Shown: positions 1-5,193, counted from the first letter of the stretch. The stretch: 5,193 bases of DNA from Sphingomonas sp. (GCA_021154945.1 JAJNQF010000163.1:1-5193), one strand, 5' to 3'. Made by a program: numbers and translations. Notes: generated by a model from the letters alone, not told the origin.

Positions 1-787
1 CGGACTCCGCATTCGCACAATCATTCTGACGCCATGCCGCCAGCGCGCCGACCCAGCGACCCTGCACGGCCCAGTCGCCGACGCCGTCCTGCGCCTTCGC
101 CGCCATCACGCGCGCGTTCACGTCGTCGCCCTGCAGAAAATAGATCCACGCGATCTTCTGCTGCCACTCGGTCAGCGCCTCGGGGGTGAGCCCCGGCGTG
201 CTCTCGAGCAGCGACTGCGCCTCACGACCCATGTCCGCCTTCACGTAAGGCTGCATCTTCAGCGCGAGATCGGCGGCGATCATGTCGCCCTGCAGGCTCT
301 TCGCGCGCACCCGACGCGGTGCGCCGTCCTGCCAGATCAGTCGTTGCGCGGCGGGCAGGGGAGGCAGGTCGACCGCCCCGCGCACCTTGGCCAGCCGCGA
401 AATCTGTTCGGCCTCGGGCAGCTCGGGCGCTTCGTTGAGCAACGCGACGAGCGGCTCCATCTCGATCCTGGGCGAGCCCTTCGCCGTGTACATCTCGGCG
501 CGCGCGATCGCGTGCAGCGGGCCGGGCTTCATCGTGTCGAGCTGGATCTGCGCGTCGGTCCACTTGCCGTCGCGGATCGCCGCGAACACCGTCTTGTACG
601 CCTCGCGCTGGCCCGCATCGAGCTGGTCCGGGATCTGTTCCAGCGTCGGTGCGCCGACCAGTTGCGTCGAACCGAGCCGCGTATCGCCACCCGGCTCGCC
701 CGCGACGGTCGCCGCCATAGCCGGAAGGGGGAGGGCGCCGAGCCCCAGAGCGATCGCCGCCCGCGATACAGACCGAATCCGAATCAT
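1..787 (-). CDS. Soluble lytic murein transglycosylase, N-terminal part (3' end outside window)
   Basis: Lytic transglycosylases cleave the MurNAc-GlcNAc bond of peptidoglycan in the periplasm and leave 1,6-anhydro-MurNAc ends. The frame is open from ATG at 787-785 to the left edge, giving 262 residues without a stop. The protein starts with a typical Sec signal: a basic n-region (MIRIRSVSR), a hydrophobic stretch (residues 10-22) and an AMA-A cleavage site after about residue 25. The rest is Ala/Leu/Gln-rich and helical, with segments such as WQQKIAWIYFLQGDD (about 209-223), fitting the alpha-superhelical N-terminal domain of Slt-type enzymes. The catalytic domain with its glutamate lies beyond the window, so activity cannot be judged here. 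The start is supported by an AAGAGGG ribosome site 6 bases upstream and by the ATGA overlap with the preceding glycosylase gene. The family call is from overall resemblance; another exported helical-repeat protein is possible but less likely. Confidence 0.8.
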   Translation of the reverse strand, partial: MIRIRSVSRAAIALGLGALPLPAMAATVAGEPGGDTRLGSTQLVGAPTLEQIPDQLDAGQREAYKTVFAAIRDGKWTDAQIQLDTMKPGPLHAIARAEMYTAKGSPRIEMEPLVALLNEAPELPEAEQISRLAKVRGAVDLPPLPAAQRLIWQDGAPRRVRAKSLQGDMIAADLALKMQPYVKADMGREAQSLLESTPGLTPEALTEWQQKIAWIYFLQGDDVNARVMAAKAQDGVGDWAVQGRWVGALAAWRQNDCANAES

Positions 788-1554
788 CTCACGCCCTCTT
801 GCGATATCTGTTCGCGCATCAGCATCTGCAAATCCTTCCAGGCCTCGGCCTTGGCCGCTGGCTTCTCGATTAGAAACCGCGGATGAAAGCTCGCGACCAC
901 GCTCGTCATATGCGACGCGTCACCGACCCCTGTTTGTGCGGTCTTATGGTTAAGCCCATGTAAACGCCCGCGCGCCGCCTGTAATTCCGTCCCGAGGATC
1001 GCACGGCTCGCCGCATTGCCGAGCAACAGCAACCGCTTGGGCGCGACCAAACCGATGTGATGTTTGGCGATTTCCGCAAGCCTTTCCTCGACCTCGCTTT
1101 GGATCCGCCCCGCCGTCGGGCGCTTCGCGCACACCGCTGCGAGGTGCACCTCGTCGCGGGTCAGCCCGATCGCCGCGAGCATCTTGTCGAGCAACCGACC
1201 CGATGCGCCACTCAGCAGGGCCCCGGCGTCGCCGTCGTCGCGATCGGGACAATCGACAAGCACCATGACCGTAGCGTCAGCCGGGCCGACCGCTGCCAGC
1301 GAAACCCCGCTCCAGTCCGCCTCGGGAACCTCCGCACCGCTTCGCCAGTTGAGGAATTCGGCGAGCGAAATCGGCATCGCGGACGGTGCGGCGACGGGCG
1401 CAACCGGTGCCGCATCAGGCGCGACAAGCGGTTCCGGCGCCGCGAACCAGTCGCGGGGAACGTCGTCGACCAGCGTGTCGACGCCAGCCTCGTGCCACCA
1501 GTCGAGCGCACTCGCCGCGGCGTTTCGCCAATCGATGGTTTGATCCGCCCCCAC
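784..1554 (-). CDS. Uracil-DNA glycosylase superfamily protein, divergent (family 4-like fold)
   Basis: A 256-residue protein. Residues 1-37 form a Trp-rich N-terminal segment, 38-60 an Ala/Pro linker, and about 85-250 the glycosylase-like domain. Family-4-like signs are the G-x-L-L-S-G-A-S-G-R-L-L-D stretch (111-123), a KRP element (144-146), a hydrophobic strand ending LLLLGNAA (175-182) and FHPRFLIEKP (223-232), which matches the conserved HP-containing motif near the C-terminus. Known members remove uracil from DNA to start base excision repair and usually carry a 4Fe-4S cluster held by four cysteines. This protein has only two cysteines (102 and 142), and its motif 1 reads VDCPDRDD in place of GEAPG-like residues, so activity may be altered or absent. 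The start is GTG with only a weak AGG ribosome site 7 bases upstream; no ATG occurs in frame before residue 60. It leads the minus-strand pair with the transglycosylase. The superfamily is fairly sure, uracil excision is not. Confidence 0.75.
   Translation of the reverse strand: MGADQTIDWRNAAASALDWWHEAGVDTLVDDVPRDWFAAPEPLVAPDAAPVAPVAAPSAMPISLAEFLNWRSGAEVPEADWSGVSLAAVGPADATVMVLVDCPDRDDGDAGALLSGASGRLLDKMLAAIGLTRDEVHLAAVCAKRPTAGRIQSEVEERLAEIAKHHIGLVAPKRLLLLGNAASRAILGTELQAARGRLHGLNHKTAQTGVGDASHMTSVVASFHPRFLIEKPAAKAEAWKDLQMLMREQISQEGVR
794..800 (-). promoter_or_regulatory. Ribosome binding site of the lytic transglycosylase gene
   Basis: On the minus strand AAGAGGG lies 6 bases before the ATG at 787. 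It sits inside the last codons of the upstream gene and fixes the start of the transglycosylase at the ATGA overlap, so the two genes are probably translated from one message. Confidence 0.7.
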
Positions 1555-1575
1555 AGGGTAACCTATGCTGCACGG

Positions 1576-1591
1576 TTGACGTGGCGGTCAA
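1576..1591. promoter_or_regulatory. Palindrome with back-to-back -35-like boxes in the divergent intergenic region
   Basis: The region between the divergent starts (1555-1704) contains the perfect inverted repeat TTGAC-N6-GTCAA. Read rightward, TTGACG (1576-1581) is followed after 13 bases by GCGCAATC (1595-1602), which partly fits the alphaproteobacterial promoter pattern TTGACGS-N10-14-GCTANAWC; this would give ETF-QO a leader of roughly 95 bases. Read leftward, TTGACC (1591-1586) is followed after 18 bases by CATAGG (1567-1562), a poor -10 that would put the transcript start next to the GTG of the glycosylase gene. The palindrome may be two overlapping promoters, a regulator site, or both. 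The remaining bases to 1704 hold no other convincing signal apart from a short GGGG-AGAT-CCCC hairpin at 1685-1696. Confidence 0.35.
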
Positions 1592-1696
1592 CTCGCGCAA
1601 TCGCCATATTGGACAAGATGGTGCCGGTCCGAGCCCGAACGAAGGGCGGAGCATCAAGCGCTTGGCCCCAAAGCTAGGCAATAAGGGGAGATCCCC

Positions 1697-1701
1697 GGGA
1701 G
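1697..1701 (+). promoter_or_regulatory. Ribosome binding site of ETF-QO
   Basis: GGGAG lies 3 bases before the first ATG (1705) and 6 bases before the second (1708). The spacing favours initiation at 1708, so the mature N-terminus may be one residue shorter than the longest frame. A second purine run, AAGGGGAG, at 1683-1690 is too far away to serve either ATG well. Confidence 0.55.
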
Positions 1702-1704
1702 ACG

Positions 1705-3369
1705 ATGATGACGACACGTGAATCGATGCCCTATGACGTTGTGATCGTCGGCGCAGGTCCGGCGGGGCTCTCGGCAGCGATCCGTCTCAAACAGCTGGCC
1801 GCCGAGAAGGACGCCGAGATCAGCGTCTGTGTGCTCGAAAAGGGCTCGGAAGTCGGCGCGCACATCCTCTCCGGCGCGGTCATCGACCCGAAGAGCCTCG
1901 ACGAGCTCCTGCCGAACTGGCGCGAGGACGGCTGCCCGCTCGCCGAGGTTCCGGTCACCGAGAACCATCACTGGATCCTGAGCAAGACGAAGAAGAGCGA
2001 GATGCCGCACTTCGTCACGCCTTCGTTCATGCACAACAAGGGCACCTACACCGGCTCGCTCGGCAACCTCTGCCGCTGGCTCGCGGGCAAGGCGGAGGAA
2101 CTCGGCGTCGAGATCTTCCCAGGGTTTGCCGCCGCCGAAATCCTGTTCAACGACGACGGCTCGGTGAAGGGCGTCGCGACCGGCGACATGGGTGTGGCGC
2201 GCGACGGCACGCACAAGGGCGACTACACCCCTGGCCTCGAACTCCACGCGAAGTACACCTTCTTCTCGGAAGGCTGCCGCGGTCACCTGACCAAGCAACT
2301 GATCGCCAAGTTCGCGCTCGACAAGGACAGCGATCCGCAGGTCTACGGCCTCGGCATCAAGGAGCTCTGGGACATCGATCCCGAACTCCACTCGCCCGGC
2401 CGCGTGATCCACACGCAGGGCTGGCCGTTGTCCGAAACCGAAGGCTCGAACGGCGGCGGCTGGATTTATCACCAGGCGAACGGCCAGGTCTCGATCGGCT
2501 TCGTCACGTGGCTCAACTACACCAACCCGCATCTCTCGCCGTTCCACGAGATGCAGCGCTGGAAGACCCACCCAGAGATCGCCGCGCTGCTCAAGGGCGC
2601 CAAGCGGGTCAGCTACGGCGCACGCGCGATCAGCGACGGCGGGCTGCAGTCGATCCCGAAGCTCGTCATGCCCGGCGCAGCGCTGATCGGCGACAGCGCC
2701 GGCTTCCTCAACGTGCCGCGGATCAAGGGCACGCATACCGCGATGAAGTCCGGCATGATGGCCGCCGAGGCCGCGGTCGAGGCGATCGTCTCGCAGCGCG
2801 GCCATGACGAACTCGCCGCCTATCCCGAGGCGTTCGAGAAGTCGTGGGTGAAGAAGGAGCTGTCGGTCGTCCGCAACGTCGTGCCGCTGGTGAAGAAGTT
2901 CGGCGACCTGGTCGGTTCGGGCCTCGCCGGGATCACGATGTGGCTCGAGCATCTGGGGATCAAGGTCCCCTTCACGATGCACCACCATCCCGACCATGAG
3001 AGCCTGTGGCGTAAGGATCTCGTCAAGCCGATCGCCTATCCGAAGGCCGATGGTGTCCTGACGTTCGACCGCCTCTCGTCGGTGTTCATCTCGAACACCA
3101 ACCACGAGGAGGACCAGCCGGTTCACCTGACGCTCAAGGACCCGGCGGTGCCGATCGAATACAACCTGCCGATGTACGACGAGCCTGCGCAACGCTATTG
3201 CCCGGCCGGCGTTTACGAGGTGGTCGGCGAGGAAACCGGCGACCCGAAGTTCGTCATCAACGCGCAGAACTGCGTCCACTGCAAGACCTGCGACATCAAG
3301 GACCCCACCCAGAATATCAACTGGGTCGTACCCGAGGGCGGCGGAGGCCCCAATTATCCCAACATGTAA
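1705..3369 (+). CDS. Electron transfer flavoprotein-ubiquinone oxidoreductase (ETF-QO)
   Basis: ETF-QO takes electrons from reduced electron transfer flavoprotein and passes them through FAD and one 4Fe-4S cluster to ubiquinone, linking acyl-CoA and amino-acid dehydrogenases to the respiratory chain. It is a monotopic protein on the inner-membrane face. The 554 residues fit the bacterial family and look complete. Residues 10-28 hold the FAD-binding beta-alpha-beta fold with GAGPAG at 16-21. EGCRG lies at about 189-193, YGARAISDGGLQS at 304-316 and the second FAD motif LIGDSAGFLN at about 327-336. The C-terminal ferredoxin-like domain has Cys499, Cys523, Cys526 and Cys529 (YCPAG, then CVHCKTC), all four cluster ligands, followed by the usual DPTQNINWVVPEGGGGP tail. 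The protein ends PNM with TAA. The etfAB genes for its partner are not in the window. The TPR gene follows after 7 bases and is probably co-transcribed. Starts at 1705, 1708 or 1726 are possible; all keep the FAD fold. Confidence 0.97.
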   Translation: MMTTRESMPYDVVIVGAGPAGLSAAIRLKQLAAEKDAEISVCVLEKGSEVGAHILSGAVIDPKSLDELLPNWREDGCPLAEVPVTENHHWILSKTKKSEMPHFVTPSFMHNKGTYTGSLGNLCRWLAGKAEELGVEIFPGFAAAEILFNDDGSVKGVATGDMGVARDGTHKGDYTPGLELHAKYTFFSEGCRGHLTKQLIAKFALDKDSDPQVYGLGIKELWDIDPELHSPGRVIHTQGWPLSETEGSNGGGWIYHQANGQVSIGFVTWLNYTNPHLSPFHEMQRWKTHPEIAALLKGAKRVSYGARAISDGGLQSIPKLVMPGAALIGDSAGFLNVPRIKGTHTAMKSGMMAAEAAVEAIVSQRGHDELAAYPEAFEKSWVKKELSVVRNVVPLVKKFGDLVGSGLAGITMWLEHLGIKVPFTMHHHPDHESLWRKDLVKPIAYPKADGVLTFDRLSSVFISNTNHEEDQPVHLTLKDPAVPIEYNLPMYDEPAQRYCPAGVYEVVGEETGDPKFVINAQNCVHCKTCDIKDPTQNINWVVPEGGGGPNYPNM

Positions 3370-3376
3370 GCCTGTA

Positions 3377-4783
3377 TTGCTCGCACTCGGTCTCGTCCTG
3401 GCGGCGCCTGCCACGGCCGGGACCGGTGATCTCTCCGCCTATCTGAAGGCCCGCGCCGCCGACGCCGCGGGCAGGCCGGACCTCGCCGCCGCCAGCTATG
3501 CCAAGGTGCTGGCGGCATCGCCCGACGATCCCGTCGTCGCGATCCGCGCCTACCGCGAGGCACTTGAGGCGGGCGACATGCCGCTCGCCAACCGCGCCGT
3601 CGCCGTGCTGAACAAGGCCGGCGTTGCTCCCGCCGACGCCGCGCTTCTCCCGCTCGCCGATGCCGCGCACGCGAACGATACCAAGGCTGCCGACGCCGCG
3701 ATCGGCACGCTCGCCACCGGGCCGCTGGTGGTCCTCGCACCCTCGCTCTACGCCTGGGTCGCGCACGCCGAAGGCCGCGATCCCGGCCCCGCGCTCGCCA
3801 CCGCCGCGAAGGATCCGGTCGCCAATCGCTTCGCCACCGAAACCCGTGATCTGATCGCAAAGGCGCCCGCTCGGCAGCCGCTTGCGATCGGCGTCTCGCG
3901 CCTGCTCGCGCACCTCGCCAGCGATCTCGCGCTCGGCGAACCCTCGCCGCTGTCGATCGCATTGGCCCAGGCATCGCTGCGCGCCGATCCAAGCTACGAT
4001 CGCGCCCGCATCCTCCTCGCCCATGCGCTGGCCCGCAATGCACTGGTCGATCGCGCGCTCGTCGTCCTCGATCAGGTCGGGCCGAAAAGCCCGTTCGCGG
4101 TCGCCGCGGCCGCCGAGCGGATCGATATTCTCGCCAATGCGGACCGCGACGGCGAAGCGCTCGCCGCCGCCAAGAACCGCGTCGACCAGCCGGGCGCGGA
4201 CGCGGCGGACTGGCAACGCTATGCAGACCTGCTCCTGACCACAGGCAACGCCGCCGAAGCCGCGACATGGTACCAGCGCATCATCGCCGCGGACGGCAAG
4301 TCCGGCGGCAGCTGGGGCGCCTGGCTGCAATATGGCGGCGCGCTCGACCAGGCCGGCCGCTGGCCCGAAGCGCGCGAAGCCCTCGAAAAAGCCGTCGCCC
4401 GCGGCCCCGCGCAACCGCTCGCGCTCAACTATCTCGGCTTCGCGCAGGTCGAGCACGGCGACGACATTCCCGCCTCGATCAAGCTGCTCGAACGCGCCAG
4501 TCGCCTCGACCCGACCAACGCCTCCATCACCGACTCGCTGGGCTGGGCGTACCACCTCTCCGGCGATACGGCCCGCGCACTCCCGCTGCTCGAACGCGCC
4601 GCGCAGGCCGAACCCGCCAACACCGAGATCGGCGACCACCTCGGCGACGCCTATTGGACGGTCGGCCGCCAATACGAAGCCCGCTACGCCTGGCGCGCCG
4701 CGCTCCTAACCGCCGAACCCACCGAAACCGCACGCCTAACCGCAAAGATAGCCAACGGCCTCCCCCCAAAAGCCAGACGCTGA
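3377..4783 (+). CDS. Exported tetratricopeptide-repeat protein
   Basis: A 468-residue protein made almost entirely of paired helices. The clearest TPR units are at 350-379 (LNYLGFAQVEHGDD...LDP), 384-413 (ITDSLGWAYHLSGDT...AEP) and 418-448 (IGDHLGDAYWTVGRQYEARYAW). Weaker repeats lie at about 25-110, 180-240 and 270-345. The DSLGWAY / DHLGDAYW pair is typical of a widespread proteobacterial TPR family of unknown exact role; such repeats normally bind other proteins. The N-terminus is a hydrophobic segment ending APATA-G, a likely signal peptide cut after about residue 14, so periplasmic action is inferred. There is no lipobox cysteine in the chosen frame. No ATG or GTG is available: the only conventional start is TTG at 3377, with weak TAAG 6 bases upstream, and the resulting n-region lacks a positive charge. 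The gene lies 7 bases after ETF-QO and upstream of ispE. The last 25 codons use CTA, ATA, CCA, AAA and AGA, rare elsewhere in the gene. Confidence 0.8.
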   Translation: MLALGLVLAAPATAGTGDLSAYLKARAADAAGRPDLAAASYAKVLAASPDDPVVAIRAYREALEAGDMPLANRAVAVLNKAGVAPADAALLPLADAAHANDTKAADAAIGTLATGPLVVLAPSLYAWVAHAEGRDPGPALATAAKDPVANRFATETRDLIAKAPARQPLAIGVSRLLAHLASDLALGEPSPLSIALAQASLRADPSYDRARILLAHALARNALVDRALVVLDQVGPKSPFAVAAAAERIDILANADRDGEALAAAKNRVDQPGADAADWQRYADLLLTTGNAAEAATWYQRIIAADGKSGGSWGAWLQYGGALDQAGRWPEAREALEKAVARGPAQPLALNYLGFAQVEHGDDIPASIKLLERASRLDPTNASITDSLGWAYHLSGDTARALPLLERAAQAEPANTEIGDHLGDAYWTVGRQYEARYAWRAALLTAEPTETARLTAKIANGLPPKARR

Positions 4784-4789
4784 CAACTT

Positions 4790-4852
4790 TCACCCTCTCC
4801 CTGAAGGGGAGAGGGAAGGGCCCCGCCCGGCAGAGCCGGGTGGGAAGGGTGA
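4790..4852. repeat. Palindromic intergenic repeat with two hairpins inside a terminal inverted repeat
   Basis: Hairpin 1 pairs CCCTCTCCC (4793-4801) with GGGAGAGGG (4807-4815) around a 5-base loop. Hairpin 2 pairs CCCGGC (4826-4831) with GCCGGG (4835-4840) around AGA; across one G-T pair it extends to CCC 4822-4824 with GGG 4842-4844. The outer ends TCACCCT (4790-4796) and AGGGTGA (4846-4852) are exact inverted repeats, so an alternative fold encloses the inner hairpins. Sequences of this style are, from memory, scattered between genes in sphingomonad genomes. It lies 6 bases after the TPR stop and could act as a transcription barrier or protect the 3' end of the ETF-QO/TPR message, but no T-run follows, so I do not call it an intrinsic terminator. 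Confidence 0.75.
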
Positions 4853-4953
4853 GGGCACGCTGCCGATGGAACTGGACGGTCGAGACTGCCATCCCGCCGA
4901 TGGAGGCCTGATCTAATCCCCGCGGCCCCCGCCACCCGTCCGCCCCCTCAACA

Positions 4954-5039
4954 CCGTCACCCCAGCGAAAGCTGGGGTCTCCCGGGAGGCACGCACCCCT
5001 CGCCAAACACAAAGATCCCAGCGTCCGCTGGGATGACGG
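4954..5039. repeat. REPIN-like doublet: two inverted hairpin repeats
   Basis: The left arm (4954-4980) and the reverse complement of the right arm (5013-5039) agree at 23 of 27 positions. The left hairpin pairs ACCCCAGC (4959-4966) with GCTGGGGT (4971-4978) around a GAAA loop. The right hairpin pairs ATCCCAGC (5015-5022) with GCTGGGAT (5027-5034) around GTCC. The element starts with CCGTCA and ends with its exact complement TGACGG; 32 bases separate the arms. This architecture matches REP doublets (REPIN/BIME), which in other bacteria are moved by a RAYT (TnpA-REP) transposase; none is encoded here. I associate the CCCAGCGAAAGCTGGG core with sphingomonad intergenic DNA, from memory. Confidence 0.8.
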
Positions 5040-5057
5040 AAATTATTTGGCTAAGCC
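5034..5057 (+). promoter_or_regulatory. ispE: Candidate promoter for ispE overlapping the repeat end
   Basis: TGACGG (5034-5039), 10 bases, then GCTAAGCC (5050-5057) partly fit the alphaproteobacterial pattern TTGACGS-N10-14-GCTANAWC, and the spacer is unusually A/T-rich for this region. The -35 half would be supplied by the last bases of the repeat doublet. Transcription would begin about 40 bases before the ispE ATG. This is a pattern match by eye; ispE may instead be read from the upstream unit. Confidence 0.3.
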
Positions 5058-5103
5058 CAAGCGCAAAGCAGACCCCCGGTCCGCCCCAAACGCCGAGACC
5101 CCC

Positions 5104-5193
5104 ATGCGCATCACCGAACCCGCCCCCGCGAAAATCAACCTGGCGCTCCACGTCCGCCGTCGCCGCGCCGACGGCTACCACGACCTCGAAACC
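5104..5193 (+). CDS. ispE: 4-diphosphocytidyl-2-C-methyl-D-erythritol kinase, N-terminal 30 codons (continues past window)
   Basis: IspE phosphorylates the 2-hydroxyl of 4-diphosphocytidyl-2-C-methyl-D-erythritol with ATP in the cytosolic MEP pathway to isopentenyl diphosphate. It belongs to the GHMP kinase superfamily. The 30 visible residues contain the diagnostic start PAPAKINLALHV (residues 6-17), with Lys10 at the same position as the catalytic lysine of the E. coli enzyme, and RRADGYHDLET (20-30), the conserved substrate-binding segment. The ATG at 5104 gives the usual distance to PAKINL; a weak GAGA ribosome site lies 5 bases upstream (5095-5098). The ATP-binding glycine-rich motif lies beyond the window. 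The gene follows the TPR gene after 320 bases filled largely with repeats. Confidence 0.93.
   Translation, partial: MRITEPAPAKINLALHVRRRRADGYHDLET

Larger units (their letters stand above)
4784..5103. other. Gene-free intergenic region between the TPR gene and ispE
   Basis: This 320-base stretch carries no convincing gene on either strand. It holds one double-hairpin repeat directly after the TPR stop (4790-4852), a middle part (4853-4953) in which I see only a weak 5-bp hairpin (CCATC 4889-4893 with GATGG 4899-4903), a second repeat made of two inverted hairpins (4954-5039), and a short A/T-rich stretch (5040-5049) with a possible promoter for ispE. A 16-codon frame at 4866-4916 (ATG to TAA) is present but has no ribosome site and I do not call it a gene. 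Confidence 0.7.

Noticed and set aside
282..953. Plus-strand open frame of 223 codons across the transglycosylase and glycosylase genes
   Set aside because: Runs across two minus-strand genes with good start and overlap signals; composition is typical of a shadow frame.
1057..1677. Plus-strand open frames opposite the glycosylase gene and the intergenic region
   Set aside because: Arg-rich, no ribosome site, no recognisable domain; the minus-strand protein has superfamily motifs.
1685..1696. GGGG-AGAT-CCCC hairpin as a translation switch before ETF-QO
   Set aside because: Only a 4-bp stem just upstream of the ribosome site; too short to support a regulatory claim in GC-rich DNA.
1654..3414. 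Minus-strand open frame of 586 codons opposite ETF-QO
   Set aside because: It mirrors the whole ETF-QO gene, is rich in Arg, Val, Leu, Asp and His as expected for an antisense frame of GC-rich codons, and shows no recognisable domain. The plus-strand protein is unmistakable.
3317..4672. Minus-strand open frame of 451 codons opposite the TPR gene
   Set aside because: Gly/Arg/Ala-rich shadow frame without domain features; the plus strand encodes a clear TPR protein with a signal-like N-terminus.
4790..4852. Intrinsic transcription terminator
   Set aside because: Stable hairpins are present but no T-run follows on either side, so the repeat interpretation is better supported.
4527..5012. Minus-strand open frame of 161 codons across the intergenic repeats
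   Set aside because: It crosses both palindromic repeats and the 3' end of the TPR gene, with Arg-rich low-complexity sequence and no ribosome site.
4954..5039. CRISPR array or riboswitch
   Set aside because: There are only two inverted, not direct, repeat units with a single 32-base gap; no conserved riboswitch core is seen, and the GAAA loop is explained by the hairpin repeat.
4957..5181. Minus-strand open frame of 74 codons over the doublet repeat and the ispE start
   Set aside because: The frame is created by repeat sequence and overlaps the well-supported ispE start; Gly/Val-rich without a recognisable domain.

Overview
The window is GC-rich, with strong G/C preference at third codon positions and long antisense shadow frames. 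It reads as chromosomal housekeeping DNA from an alphaproteobacterium, most likely a sphingomonad (Sphingomonas or a close relative). This rests on the ETF-ubiquinone oxidoreductase and its neighbours, and on two intergenic palindromic repeat types of a style I associate with Sphingomonadaceae. The genus is an inference from memory, not a database match.

Layout: (1) Bases 1-1554 hold a two-gene minus-strand unit. A divergent uracil-DNA glycosylase superfamily protein (GTG start at 1554) is followed, with a 4-base ATGA overlap, by the exported N-terminal part of a soluble lytic murein transglycosylase that runs off the left edge. (2) Bases 1555-1704 are a divergent intergenic region containing a TTGAC-N6-GTCAA palindrome. 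(3) Bases 1705-4783 hold a plus-strand unit: a complete ETF-ubiquinone oxidoreductase, then after 7 bases an exported tetratricopeptide-repeat protein whose only usable conventional start is TTG. (4) Bases 4784-5103 are a gene-free stretch with two different palindromic repeats, one of them a doublet of inverted hairpins like a REPIN. (5) From 5104 the first 30 codons of ispE (isoprenoid precursor kinase, MEP pathway) run off the right edge.

How the genes work together: ETF-QO feeds electrons from flavoprotein dehydrogenases (fatty-acid and amino-acid oxidation) into ubiquinone at the inner membrane. The lytic transglycosylase and the TPR protein are predicted to be exported and to act in the envelope. 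IspE supplies isoprenoid units needed for undecaprenyl carriers and the ubiquinone tail. The links between these genes are by neighbourhood only.

I see no defence system, mobile-element gene, CRISPR array or tRNA/rRNA gene, and nothing that I would call a new biological system. The points most worth checking are the repeat doublet with a compensatory base-pair change between its arms, the glycosylase-family protein lacking the usual iron-sulfur cysteines and motif 1, the unusual start of the TPR gene, and the TPR-ispE neighbourhood.
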